A DNA stretch of 64,000 nucleotides from Nemopilema nomurai (taxonomy: Eukaryota; Cnidaria; Scyphozoa; Rhizostomeae; Rhizostomatidae), in the NCBI GenBank assembly GCA_003864495.1, contig ML133367.1, forward strand, positions 1 through 64,000, in the 5' to 3' direction. Below, piece by piece: positions 1 to 14,000 of the stretch. Positions within the stretch are counted from its first letter, which is position 1. Every line of letters starts with the position of its first letter. Both the position numbers and the translations under genes were made by a program. Under the pieces are notes generated by a model. That model saw only the letters and a list, made by a program, of their open reading frames with translations. It had not been told where the DNA came from and did not search any database.

Positions 1-2089
1 TTTGGCACAGTTTCATTCTCCCTAGTGTTGACTTGATGCAAGAGATTCTGGCTGAAACCTTCTCAAAAAAATTTGATTTGCTTTTCTGGCTGCTTCATCT
101 TTAGCCATGCTTCCATCTTTGAATGGTAAAATTTTTCCCCAAGGCTTCTTTTTTTCCAAAAAATTTGAGCCATATGATTTGCCCAAAGGATGGATAAAGA
201 GGTTCACACCATATCCCAATTTTTTTATGAAAAGATTATTTCTTAGAATGTAAGCAACCAGGCAGCAAAATAATGATTGCTATGGAAACTAGCAAAAAGA
301 ACACTGTTGGACTGATAACATACTGGTCAGTATCCACATATTAGAATGTTGGTATGGTCTCAGCCTCAATTTGTTAAGGGCAGTATAATGAGAAAAGCAC
401 AACTCTACATGTGGCACAAATGTAAGGGGCGTGCTTCTATAGAATTTTTCTTTAAACAAAGTGAAACACAGTTTATATAAATAAGAATTTGAATGTTAAT
501 GTTTTGGCTTACAGTTGTTGTTGCTGTTGTCGACACTTAAATTTCCCGCCAAAAGTTTGGATGTCAAAAATGTTATTAAAATACGATCAAAAAGTATGAC
601 CTGAACTGGCAATATTTTGCAAAATTTTCAAAAATAAAGTCATACCTTCAAGCGAAAGCAGTTCCTTTTTAGCTTTCCCCCATAGCAAGTCCACCTCCAT
701 GAAAGAAACGATGAGCTGCAGACCCCTTGAGAGGCGAAGAGCAGGAGCTAGGAATTGACATTTGTTTCCCAAAATCCCTGCAGCTTTCAACATCGACACT
801 TTGAAAAACCCCTTCTCCCAGATAATTGGCGATTTGACTAACTTTTAAGCATCTATGTTGTATACGGAACAAATGCCTAATGAGGCGCGAAGCACCAACC
901 TAGCCGTTGCGCAGGGGATGTTGGGCAGAAAAGGTCTTGGCCGCAATTTGATTGGCAGATCAGTGGAAGTCGGTCTGAATCGCCTGGACCCAAAAAAAAA
1001 TCTTGTACTGACCTTGTACTGTGAACTGCAGCAGAAGAAAAAATTCCACTGCAGCCGCAAATTGCGGTCAGAGCTAAAGAAAAATCCAAATATTAAAAAC
1101 AAAGTAAATCGCGACCGAACGGTCCAAAAACATGTTTTTCAGTAGAAATTAATTTAAAGATGAAGATTTCAATGACGAAGAAGTTCATTTTTGCGAAAGA
1201 TATGTAAATGGCTAGATACAAAATTGATAATGTCAACCTGGGTCGGAGAACTGAGAGTTTTACCCCTAATTATTTTTTATTCTAATGATATATGCTATTG
1301 CTTGTAAATGACAAGGAGAGTTTAGTGAGAATTAAGTGGTTTGTTGTTTTCTCTCATACCTTGACCTTGGGATCTGAAAGGAATATGAAAAATTAAAAAT
1401 AAACACCACACAATTTCCTCTCACTAGATAGGTATGAAAACCATTTCCCTGTTTTAGGAAATGAGCAGAATGCTTTTACATAATCATCGCTGATTATATT
1501 CACTGTAGTCGGAATGAGATTCATTTTGAGGGGACTCCCCTTTGTATTCCTTCTCTCTCAGTTAACTGTTTTAAAAACCATACTGTAGTTTGAAAAATAT
1601 TAGGGGGCTGCAGCGCCCCAGCCCCTCGGGCCTGATGTTTGTCGCATTCTAGAAGACATAAGGTATTGTGCAAAAAACATACAGATCAAGATATGACCTA
1701 AGAATGAGAGCGACATTGACAGCAATTGGTATACCAGATCTTGAAAACAGTACGCCTTGTCAATACGATTCGATCATTATGTTTTGATCAGTATTTCATG
1801 ATCATTATGTGTTGACAAGTACTGAATCTTCATTACAAGCTATTGAGCTACCTATTTATTAATCTCTCTTCTTCTTCTTTCCCATCTCCGTGCCCATCTT
1901 CACCCTCGCGTCATCACCGCCTTGCTTCCAACCTGTGGAATCCCCCAACTTCGAGACAACGACACAGCGTCGTCAATGAGCTGATCATTGGGGAAGACCC
2001 TGGTTTAAACTATTGATCGGCAAGATTGCATTTGATCACAAGACAAATTGGTGTGGAGCGAAAACACTTGACAGACGGACAAAAAAGCT
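1..2089. other. Upstream region with no recognised gene
   Basis: No open frame here matches a protein family I recognise. Short frames near 600-1140 on both strands overlap each other and look like chance. A G/C-rich patch at about 1605-1632 (ggggctgcagcgcccc) is near-palindromic and resembles the ends of DNA transposons elsewhere in the window, but I found no partner end. The last 200 bases before the CARD exon include a pyrimidine-rich stretch near 1863-1920 and probably hold the promoter and 5' UTR of the CARD9-like gene. That placement is inferred only from position. Confidence 0.4.
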
Positions 2090-5000
2090 ATGGATATGGA
2101 TTTTGAAAACGCGAATTTGTTGGAGAAACATCGGCTTAGATTCGTGGAAAGTCTTGACCCAGGCAAAGTGTCATTGCAAAGCTACTTGAGAAGCAAGTCC
2201 GTTCTGGATGACGAAGACTGCCAGGTCATAAACAGTGGTGTAACAAGGCAAGACAGAGTGGGTAAAATGCTTGATATTTTGGCATTGAAAGGACCAGCTG
2301 CAATCGATCACTTCTTAGAGGCCCTCGAATTTGAAAACCCAGCACTATACGAAACAGTCACTGGCAAGAAAGCGGAAGCACGTAAGTTCGACTAATTCCG
2401 CACAAATGGGAAAGCCATCTTCCCAACCATTTTTTATTCTGATGCAACAGTGCGTCATCTTCCTACATGAAAGGGTTCATTGGAGGCTGCCTGAGACATT
2501 TGGACCCGTGTATTTCTTCCAAAATGCTGTTTATCAAGTACACGCTTTTTTATAGGGAACCACTTTTTAAGGAACCTACATGTAGAAGGCCGAAATATTT
2601 AAAGAACTTATACCACTAAAAATGAAATCCCTAAGGAACTTTTCGATTTGAAAATTTTTTTATAACTGCAAGCATCAAGAACTAAAAAGCCGGTTCCATT
2701 TATTTGCAGCAAATACTCGCATAGATTGTTTGCTATTCGTGTGTCAAGTGCTTCATTGAGAAGTTTCCGCAAAGTCTATCTCGCCCCTCTCTCTATTAAG
2801 TGTTAAGGCTTATTGATGTGCAGTGAAAATTAAGGAACTTTTAAGAACTTTTGGTACTAAAATTTGATGATTTGAGGTCTACGAATAAGGAACCTTTGGA
2901 ACTAGGCCTTGAGGTAGGTTCCTTATAAAAAGAAAGCGTGTACGTCCAGTTTCATAAGTTGTACCCTATATCCAGTAGTTCTGAACTTTTAGCAAATGAT
3001 ATTCGATGAAGATGATACGAGACCAATCAGAAAATCAAAAATCAAGTTGAAAATGCAAGTTTCCTTTGGTTGTGGCTCAGTTCACTCGTGATAAAACCGA
3101 ATGGTAATTGTGGGGGTGTAAACTACAAGAGAGAACCCTTTTAAGAAACTCAAAAATAACAATTAAGAGAGTTTACTACTGAGATGTCTACCTAACTCAG
3201 AGAGATGGAGTTAAGCAATTAGGGGATAACATTGTCATAGCATTTCAGTTGTGTTAATTAAGCATTGTTAGTTTTGTTAATTAAACATGGTAAGTTTTGC
3301 TAATTACACAAATAACTCACATAGTGGCATGTCAGTGCTACTTTAATTGTCTGATTATGTTCATATTGACCATATTTCACCATAATAAAGAGCCTAACTT
3401 TGTTGTACCAAAAATGACTGACTAGAATTAACCTTGAGGGGGCCTTGCTCTCATCACCCCTTTTCTGTGACTTACATATAACAAGTGCCTAGAGCAATGT
3501 GATTTCTATCAATCAGGTAAAAATAGGCACTTGAAAGGGACAAATTTGTTTTCAAATAACTAGGCAGTTGAACTTGTTTTGAAGCAACAAGAGACAAGCT
3601 TCTTTCTAAAATTATAAATTATTGTAAATATCTTTGTTGAACTGATTCGAATTTGAACAAAGGAAGACAAATAAAAGTATAATGATCTAGGAGTTTTGGC
3701 GTTCGTCTTTCCACTTGGGCTCCTCAAAAAGGAGGTGTGTGAGTGGTCACTGACTAGGCATAATAGTGCAAATCACAGCTTTTCTAACACCCTCTTGTGT
3801 TGTTCTCAATCTAGACCAGTAATTCATTTTGTCAGCTTTGGGCAGGGCTAGATAGCTAGGGACTGAGCCCCCTGGTCTAATTTTTCTATTGTTCTTTGCA
3901 ATATTTTATGAAAGAACCCTCCTTGTTATTCTGATAGCACTACCCCACTGTCTTCTGGTCGTTTTTTCAACGTTGACAGACTCTGATCAGTGATTTAACT
4001 TCCACCTAACATTCTCTCACCGAGGAAAAAGTTATTCCCGTCTGTTTCTTTCTGCTTGTATATTGATCAATGAAAAGAAAGACGCGGCACTCGAATGCGT
4101 GGCTGCTGTCGAGTCTGATGATGCACACGGAAATAAGTTTGTTGATCATTTTAAACCCCCATTGTTATTGGAGATATGAATCGTGGCTGTTTGAAAGCGC
4201 AATCAAAAGTGAAATCAATCTATTGGGTCATCCCCCTTGCGACTTTCACTTTGACATTCATTGACGTGTGTGAAATCATATGGTGAAATCAAAGCGTTTT
4301 ACCAATGTTTCACAAACAAAAACCGTTTCCTGGATTGTTCCGTAAGCATGTCTTACGACCAAAACGTTGTCACGCTAATTTTGGAGATTGTCAAACATTT
4401 CGTGTGACATTTTGTGTTGTATGACAATGTTTTCTAGTTTGGCCGGGCCTCTAGACGTTATTTGTATCACGGCCCGAGCGTCTCTTTTCCTGAATTTCGT
4501 GGATGGGCGAACCAACGCTGCATGGTATCAAGAAGTATTTTGAATGTTGTGGGGCACGTTTCTCGGGAGGGGGAACCCTACCCAGCCTTACAAGCCTCAG
4601 GGCGTAAATCTTTGACACCACAGCACGAAGAAAAAGGCACCTCACATCAATGTGATGCAAATGAGTCCTGTTTTCAAATCTTGTCACATAGAGCAAGCGT
4701 AAGCCACCAATTAATGCAGTTTAAAAACAAATTACTGGTAGTGCTGCTTATTAATCCACACATGTCTAGTTCATTATTTAGAAAGTCGCTTCGGTGATTT
4801 TTCCCACAGCGCACGCGCAAAGTATATAATTTTACTACCAGAAGTGTTGCTGTATCTACACAAGGTACCGCCCCTAGACTTCAAATTGGGCGGAGACATT
4901 CAATTGTCCCTCTACTGGTTTCTCTCACAAAAAAATAATTTCCGTGCTAATAACTAAAAGCAAAACTTTCCGAAGCTGATCGCATCTTGCCTCTGATCAG

Positions 5001-8000
5001 GGCAGTGGTGGCGCCAGAGGGGGGGCAGGGGGGGCTACAGCCCCCCCGTCGGAGGAGGCTAGCCCCTCCGTCGGAAGATAAATTATGCTTGAATTTTTTT
5101 TGTCGGAGCGAATTTTTTAAGTTTTGGCGGAAATAGAAATTTCTAAAAGGACTGTTATCAGAATTCAGGAAGCTCATCCCAAAACAACTCATCGACACAT
5201 CAATTTCATGGTAAATAATAATCTGTTATAAGAAGTTTGAATTGGTTGTTTAGATGTTCAGTACCAGGTGTTTTCCGCATGCTGTTAAATTTGATCTTAT
5301 GTTATGGATAGTGCAGTTCGTCCAAATCTTGCTTGCTATAACCAACCTACAACATCGGAATATTTTTGTGCGATAGCGATATGGCAACAAATGTTACCCG
5401 TTTCAGTGTTAGATGTAGTATATGTAATGACGTATTTAACAATGATTACGCTGCCCGCCACACGAAGTCCAAGCACAAAGATTTGGCTGCAATGGGAAGG
5501 ACTGCTCCTACGACGGCAATAGTTGAAACGGACTCGCAGCAGAGAAAAATAAAAACATTTTTTCAATCAAAAGGCGGTACTTTTCCAAAGAAACGAAAGG
5601 TTAATGATTTTGAAACTGAAAGAACAACAGAAGACCCCGAAGAACAAGAAGTTGAAATTTCGAAAATTCAAGACGAAGAGCAAATCGAACGTGGTATGTT
5701 ATACGTTTTAATATTTAAGTCCTTTTAATACGAGGAAAAACACTTAGCAAAGGGCTTCAGCCATAAAAACAATCAAACTCATTTACGTAGTAGCTAAGCC
5801 ATTTTACCCCATCCCAACCATACATATTTGTAGTGTTTTGCTTCTACGTACACGTTTTTTTATTTATAAGAAACTTGACTCAAGCCCAGAGTACTAATAG
5901 TTTCCAAATTTCTTATTTTTTACTATTTTTAAGGGAAACCATCTATTACTATTTACGATAAATCCTTCTAGTTTTTTTTATAAACAAGTTCCTTATTAAG
6001 AAAAAAACGTGTATTTTTATAGGAAACCTAGCTCTCCAGAAATTAAAAGTTTCTTATTTTCGGACCTATATAATATGGGATTTCACTGCGACTGCGACAT
6101 ATTTAAACAAATATACCTGGCTATGACTGGATGAGGAATAAACCTTGTTAGACGTATAAATTTCTTCGTTTTATTTACAAATAAAAATAATTTTTTGGAT
6201 GATTTTGATATTAAGAGTCACAAAAGATTGATTAGTAAAAATGCCTTTTTGTCCATCTCCCAGGAGATATTATAATCTTTTTCACACATGTAAAACAGGG
6301 TAGTAAATCATTTGTTTAAACTTCCAGGTACAACTTCTAGCTTGGACCCCGAAGTCACGAATGTAGATGCTGACAACTACGTCACCATTTCGGAAGCCGA
6401 ACAGTCGATGTCGGACATTGTGGAAGCAGCAAATGAAAGCGACAGCAACGAGGATATCGAGGAAAATTTGGAACAGTTGGAACTCGAGTTGGAAGATGAA
6501 GTTGATCCTGCAGGATTATCAGCCGAAGGTATAAACTAGCTATCAGATATAATCGTAACTCTCATTAACCAGCGGCGTAGGGGGTACTAAAAAGTGGAAG
6601 GGCGCGTGAAAAAAGGGCACCTTGGTATGTAATTAAGACGAAGGCAAACCCTGCTAGAAGGGCACGGGGGCATGCTCGCCCGGAAAAGTTTTGCATATAA
6701 GCAGCCACTTTGGCTCCCATAGCCTCTTTCGCACTAAAGCTCAAAGAAAAGTCTAAAACAATGAAAAGAGGCACTTCTCAGATATAAAATAGGGCACTGC
6801 CAAGAACTTAACAGGAAAAAAGTTTGCAAAGTGTGATGGATAATTTTTTTCGTTTTAGCACTTCAAGGAGATTCGAGAGGACCGCAACTTACACTATCCG
6901 TCGCTGGCCCCAAGGACATATCCTCAACCAAAGACGGCGGACCTGTGCAGCCTCGTAATATTTCCTTCCCTACACATTTGATTGGCAATCAGCATCGCGC
7001 ATTCACACCTTTGCTGTATGAAAAGTATCCCTGGATTGAGTATTCGCAAATGGAGGATGCCATCTTCTGTTTCCACTGTCGTAATTTTTCAGAGAATCGG
7101 AAGGATCCAGCGTTTGTTAGTCAAGGCTTGCGCAATTGGAAAAGATGCTATGGCACCAAAGTGAATGATAACAAACTCTTGCAACATCAAACCAGCCATC
7201 TTCATGCCCAAAGTGTAGCTGCTAAAGCGCACTATGAAAACGTTAAGTCTGGAAATTTTCAGACCATTGCCACACTTCATGATGCCGCTTATTCGAAACT
7301 GGTTAAAGACAACAGGCATTACATGCGAGTGATTTGCGAAGTCCTGCTTCTCACTGCTCAGCGGAAGATTGCCCAACGTGAGACTGGAGGTTCATTTCGT
7401 GTTGCCGATATAAATAAAGAAGCTCTAGACTATGGACCTTCTTGTGGTAATTTTCTTGCGATACTTGGTCTTCTTGCAAGGCATGACCCAGTTGTTGCTG
7501 ACAAAATCCGCACTGGCCCGAAAAATGCAAAGTATACTCACCACAGCGTACAGAATGCCATCTTAGACATTATGAAAGACATGGTTCTTGAGCAAATAAA
7601 AAGTGAGCTCAATAAGGCTCAGTATTTTACCGTCCTTTCAGATGAGTCTAAAGATAGAAGCAAAAAAGAGCAGCTTGTTGTTGCAGTCCGTTACTGCTAC
7701 GAGAATGCCATACATGAGGAATTTATTGGCATTGCTGAGGCGCAAAGTTTAGATGCAGATGGTCTTTCAGACACAATAATTGAACGATTGCAACGCATCG
7801 AAGCCAACATGAAAGCATGCGTGGGGCAAGGCTACGATGGAGCTTCTGTTGTTTCTGGTCACCTGAATGGCGTTCAAAGGAAACTTCCTCTGAAAACCGG
7901 TGCTGAAATGGCTTACTACGTCCATTGCTTTTGTCATCGATTGAACCTTGTGATCGTCGATGTTGTGAAATCAATCAGTTGTGTGGCAGACATGATATCG

Positions 8001-11000
8001 CTATTCAGAAGCCTGCATTCTTTTCTGAGCAGCAGCACCGTTCATGTACGATGGGTAAAGGTCCAAGAGGATCACAAGGTTCATGTGATGGAAATTGGAA
8101 AAGTTTCTGACACGAGATGGTCTTGCCAGGCGAAGCAATTCAATGTTTTCTGGGAGCGGTTGGATATCTTGGTGGAAGTCCTGCAGGATGTGATTGACAC
8201 AGATACGAACCCCGGTCGCAGAACAGAAGCTACTGGTTATCTTCTGCAGATTGACAGGAAATTTGTGAGATACCTGTTTGCCATCCGACACGTCTTGAAC
8301 AAAGCCAAATTTGCGTCTGACATGTTGCAGAAACCCTCCAATGATTTGAGTCAAGCCATTGATCTCATTGCAACATTGAAAGATGAACTGGATGACTGTC
8401 AAAGCAGGGATAAGATTCAAGAGTTCTGGGTACTGCCGAAGAAGCAGCGGATCGCTTGGAATTGCCGGAAGAAAAAAGACCACCAAGAAAGAGGGCAACG
8501 CCTGCTTCTCTTCGAGAGTTTGTTGTGGAAGCATCTTCAGAGCCTCAAGTAGCAAGCGGGTTTGATGGCTACGTACAAAATGTCAAAGAAATACTAAACA
8601 GAACAACTGCAGAACTTTGCAAGCGGTTTGACGAAAAAAACATAAAGATCATGAAAGGCATAACTGCATTGGCCCCCAAGTCGAAAAGCTACTTGGACCC
8701 AACAACTCTTGTCAATTTTGCTGAGCTTTTTCAGTCTGAAATTGGTGCACTACGCAGTGAAATTGCCACATTTAAATATATGCTCTCAAGAAAAGAAGAA
8801 AAACACCGCCCAAGCACACTTCTGCAACTAGAGGCACACTTGGAAAAGCTAAATGAAGCTTTCTTTGAGCTGCACCGGCTTGTATCCATCGCATGCACTT
8901 TGCCAGTCTCTTCAGCCGAATGTGAACGCAGCTTCAGCTCTATGCGCCTCATCAAGAGTGATCTGCGCTCACTTATGAAGGACGAGCGTCTAGACAGTCT
9001 GATGATGCTAGGTATTCATCGTGCCCGTGGAAGTGCTCTTGACTTGGACTCAGTAGTAGACAGATTTAAGGCTAAGTTCCCGAAGAGTAGAATTGCTCTG
9101 TGAAACAATTTTGATTCTTGGACTTGAATTTTCGATATGTAGAAGTGCGTATTCCACCGCTTAGGTCTGTTCCTATAAAGTTACGTTGTGTTCCAGTTTT
9201 CCTTAAGTTCAGTTGGTTGCTTTTTATTTAAATTCATACTTTCCAAAGATAGGCCCTACTTGAATTGGCAACGTTTGATGAGTTGTAAAGATTTAGAGTA
9301 GTTTTAAGCTTATCTAGAGGCAGCTTTCAAAAAAAATTTCCAGGGACGCCGGAGAAGGGGGGCGCGGGGGGGCAAGCGCCCCTCCTGCCCTTTGCTAGGA
9401 GGGGCAAGGGAGGGGGCAAACGTGCCCTTAGTAATATGTCAAAAAACGTAGTAAAAAACACGATTACACCATTTTGATAGCATTTTTAGCCAATCTAATG
9501 GGTGTAGCCACCAAAATTTTCCCGGGGGAGTACCCCCGGACCCCCCGAATTTTCGGCTCGCAACGCTCGCCTTCGGTCTCCAGTACCCTTACAATTCCTT
9601 GTCGCCCCCTAGCCCTATCGTTCTCTAAAAAAATTAGCCCCTCCGTCGGAAGTGCTAGCCCCTTTGTCGGAGGAAACCTAGCGCCACCACTGGATCAGGG
9701 ACGCCTGCTGGAGATAAGGGCAGGAGGGGCAGTGCTGGTGCTGAGGGCAAATCGTAGAATTTTTCCATTAAAATAATCGAAAATTCGTTGGGTTGAAGTG
9801 GGTGTTGGTACGTTATAAAATATTGGTATGTTCCACCCATACAATTTTGACACTATTCTCGATACAAGTGGGTACAAAATGGCTTTATTCGCAACGTTTG
9901 GTTTATGAAATTTAAATGATCATGGTGATTTAAATGGTTGGAAAATTCTGATTTCTAAGTCTAAATAATCTAAACCTAAATTAAGTCGAAATAATCCGGG
10001 GTTGCAGGATCATTGAAAGTGAAGAGGCAAATGATAATCACAATAAGCAAAAGCAGATCAAATAGTTGTTTATTCCAGTGGTTTAAAAAAGTCAGTTTTG
10101 TATGAGACGCCATTGGTTTTTCAAAGTTTGTTATTGTCTTCCGAAAAATAACTGTTATAATTTGCCCCGGCATACAGGCTTCATTTTCCCCTGATGAAGC
10201 CCTGTGTGCCGGGCTGTTTGCTTTGTTCCTGACTATTACCTTCATTTTATTACTCATTGAAAGATTCGGAGAATCCGACGCAAAACCCGACGCTGTTTTG
10301 AAAAAATTAACAGTTTCCGGTGTCAAAGATCAACAGTATCAGAAAGGAGTTGTCATCAACTAGATTTCTATAATATTCTATAATCTTTTCATAGAAGTCG
10401 TATATTCAAGGGCACTTCTTGCCCCCTCTGCCCCCCCAGGGTAGGCGCCCCTGCCTCTGATCACAACCAATTTGGAAGTATTGCTGTTCTATGCCAAGTA
10501 TGCACGTTTATAGTCAATATCTCTGATAATTACGATTTGAGCGTGTTTTGAATTCTGATGGTGACCACAATGTTCTTTTTAGGGGTGGTACCTGTGCCTG
10601 CTCTCTCTAGAGATGGAATTTGGGATTGGACAACAGGTAAGAGTGCATTCTTTTTATATGATCAAGCCACGAGCTTTAATTGTTCTGATGTTGACTGTGT
10701 TCTTCTTTGAAGAATTCGTGATGTTTTAAAAATAAACGGGTTAAAAAACCTCTCCCCGCATCAGTGCATTATCATTCTGATCAAAGTAATTCTTATAAAC
10801 GACTAACTTTCTTCTGTATTGCAAAAAAACTCTACAATCTTCGATAAGAAACCAAAGGCTACTAACCAAAAAGGACTCTTTAACATTGTCAAGACATTTT
10901 CGTATCAGGGCAACGTAGTCAGCTCATTTCTTTCATGTCAGACAAAGACTTATCATGAATTTGATTGAAAAAGTTTCTCTTCATTTGTTCATTTGTTCAT

Positions 11001-14000
11001 GAATGCCTGTCATATAACTGGGAAAACCTTAGCAATTTACTATCAGCATTCTCAGGTAGTTCACATTTCTGAACCCTGGCTAAAATTCACAATACCCCTC
11101 AAACTACTTGGATCATCTGTACCAGGTTAAGTTTAAAATTTATCCTTGCCCAGACTAAAGCATTAGAACCTCTCTCCTGAAAAGCAAAACATGTTGGAAA
11201 AAACACCTTATATGTGAAGTACACAGAGAGAGGCAATGATTCGTGAACTCTATGCGTAACATCTTGATAGATAGATGTGAAAAAGTACGGGTTTAGCGTA
11301 CGATACGAACGTGTGATACGAAAGAGATACAACGAATTCAAAAGAATATATTGAATGCTGTTGGTGAGTCATTAAGACTGCGTTAGGGCCCAGACTCCAG
11401 TATTTGACATTATAATTTCAAGCATCATAGTTTTCAGAAATATTTGATAGAGTCATGTACGAAATATCTTTGAACAACAAACAAACCATTGCTTTGAAGC
11501 GTCATGGCTGTCAAAAGCTGCTGCTGGCGCTCGAAGAGTTTTGGCTAAGCTCCTGCGTAGTGCCTTCAAATATTTTATTTATCCTGGTTGGGTTCTTCGC
11601 TGTTTCGGTCGTTTGCTTGTTGCATTCAGAAAATAAAAGACTTAGGCCTAAACGGCTGAAATTTGGTCTCAACGAAAAGTTGGTGCTGACAGTAATCAAA
11701 GAAGGAAGAAAATTTCTCTTATAAGAACCACTCGTTTTAAATTTTTTTACGATGCGAGGTAAGGCAAATTAATAGATGAAGTAAAAATATTTTGTTTGAA
11801 TTGGAAACATTATTCTCTGTTCATCGTTTTTTTTCAGGTGTGGATGGAAAGGCTTTGATAGACTTTGATCGGCAATTCCTGGCAAAACAGCTCAACAAAG
11901 CTTTGGATGACTTGAAAGGGATGACATATTGCCAGAGCAAAACGCTAGAGGAGAAAAGCATTCTAGAAAGAAAACTGTTCGAAGCTTCTGATGACCTCGA
12001 GTCTAAAACCAAACATATGGCAGACCTTCAAGAGAAAATTATTCATCTGACTTCAGAAAGCAGAGCAACAGAAACAGAGAACGATGCAGCGGAAAGAAAC
12101 ATACCCCTCCATGACTACTTGCAAGAGCTTTGGAAAGATAATATGGAAAGGAACAACATCATCATAGTTCTTCAGTCATATGTCATGATTTTCAAAGAGC
12201 AGGTAGTTTTCTACATATTTTATTTTGATTATCTTGAGATATCTATTTTGAAAAGGCAAACACCAATTTACTGATCAGCTGCTCTTTTTCTTTAATGCTC
12301 ATGCGACTTCACATTTAAAAAAAATTGCAAATATTTTTGGTAGTGTTTTTCCAGGCTTTAATTTTTAAAGGAGTTCTCAAGAAACCGAGCATCAAAAACG
12401 TGAATCAAATCAATAACGCTATAGATATTATCAGAACAATTTCAGTAACTGGCGTTTGTACGTGCGTGATTCTCTCGTGCTGTATAAATCGAGTATGTGT
12501 CAAATTTAATTCAGATTATGATATTTATCTTTTTCACTTGTTTAAGGCAATTTTGGCTAAGGGGGGTTATTAAACGTCTTAACGACTAAATGAAATATAT
12601 TACCAAGTATCTAGGACTGATAAAACTTGTCTAAGTGATTTCGCTATTGCAGAACGAACAGCTTCACAAAGCCAACGTTGAGCTAAAAGCTAAAAATGAG
12701 GAATTCGCGAAGGAGATAGACGAACTGCAGGTCATGCACGACTTTGAGAAACGCAACTCAAAACGACTGAATGAAACTATGGCGAGTCAAACGGAAGCAG
12801 TAGACTCGACTAAGAGGGAGCTGTTGCAACTGAAGTTCCGGTGTAGCACACTGGAGGAGGAGAGAGATGGCCTAGAGGCACAGCTTGGCTGCTTGAAAAA
12901 GTGGACGGAGATCCTTAACTGCAGGTATTATACAGCGATTAACCGGATTTGCTGGCACGCCATCTACTTAGAAAAGGACTATCGGGGCTATTACGAAATT
13001 CGTTGCGTTTTTAGAAAAATCCGAACATCTTGATATTATGGAAAATTTTATCTTAATCCAGAATTAGATAGCTAAATTGATGGAAAATACAAATATTTCT
13101 CAATTTAAGCACATAGTTCTCTTTTTATAGCAGATTTAGAAGCCAAGTATGAAAATAATTGTGATGGACGGACAAATAATTCTTTTCAAATTTCTTCCCA
13201 TAGAATTTATTTCATGCAAATCATGCAAATAACTGATAATCTTGGTTACTGTTTACATTTATTTTCGAGAAAAAATGTTTTGTCACATACGGATAGTCTC
13301 ATTTCCCTCTGGTCCATCCGTCCGTCACGAAATTTAGTCAAAATAGTTTCATCCCGCAAAATTGAATCACTCGCTAATTTTTGAGAACTTGAAAGTATCG
13401 TTTGTCCGTCCGTCACGGAAACTGAATTTCGTAACAGCCCCTATCACGGTTTGCACAGTGGATAATTAGATATCGGCGTAGCATCGCACGGGTGTGAATA
13501 TAGCCTGTTCATGATTTAAGATTTAATTATCCCAGCATTATGATACGGTTTGGAAAAATGACAAAAGTTCGTCTGCAAACGTTGTTACCCAGGCCGTCTG
13601 CTTTTCTTGAGTCATTACCGTGTATACTTCACTCTTATCAATAACTTTGATTGTCATCATTGACAGACTTATCGCTTTCAGGTTGGGTGCAAATATCTTT
13701 AAATTCCACTTGTATACCCCTGTCGTGCAAGTCTGATTTGAAAATCTTACATCGTAGTTTTGATGAGCTAGAAAATGAGAGAAATTACCTGAAACTAACG
13801 CAAGATGACATTTGTGGCCAATTCAAAAGGCTACGTGACCACGTTAGTAAGAAGCAATCGCAGAATCAACTATTGGAGTTTCACTATGAGCGAGCGTTGA
13901 TGGAGAAGAATCGGCTCGAGAAGACGCTAGAGTGTGTGCGGGAGCAGCGAAATATGCTTTATCAGTCGAGAGAAGAAGCGACTACAGAGAAACTAGAAAT

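Larger units (their letters stand above)
5003..9692 (+). mobile_element. Autonomous-type hAT DNA transposon, 4690 bp, nearly complete
   Basis: Perfect 12-bp terminal inverted repeats (CAGTGGTGGCGC at 5003 and its complement ending at 9692) and identical 8-bp flanks GATCAGGG define both ends. Eight-base duplications and CA-starting ends are hAT hallmarks. Just inside each end are two direct-orientation copies of a subterminal motif of the form GCCCCTCCGTCGGA (5' about 5038-5080; 3' about 9630-9675), plausible transposase-binding sites. The body carries a three-exon transposase gene and a small TA-flanked MITE at 5851-6011. G-rich and C-rich strings at 5010-5050 and 9350-9420 can pair within the ends. 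It sits in intron 1 of the CARD9-like gene in the same orientation. Confidence 0.93.

Noticed and set aside
52..1145. Several short frames near the left edge
   Set aside because: They are mutually overlapping, without domains or consistent splice sites; there is not enough to call a gene.
7723..8555. Minus-strand frames of up to 184 codons
   Set aside because: They are shadows of the plus-strand hAT transposase.
10188..10222. CTGATGA followed by a short stem, like a hammerhead core
   Set aside because: The required GAAA is absent (GTTTG instead) and the sequence is explained by a simple hairpin.
13651..13757. Extension of the CARD9-like exon 5 upstream to 13682 or 13732
   Set aside because: Those acceptors do not keep the frame from exon 4; 13758 does and starts at the coiled coil.
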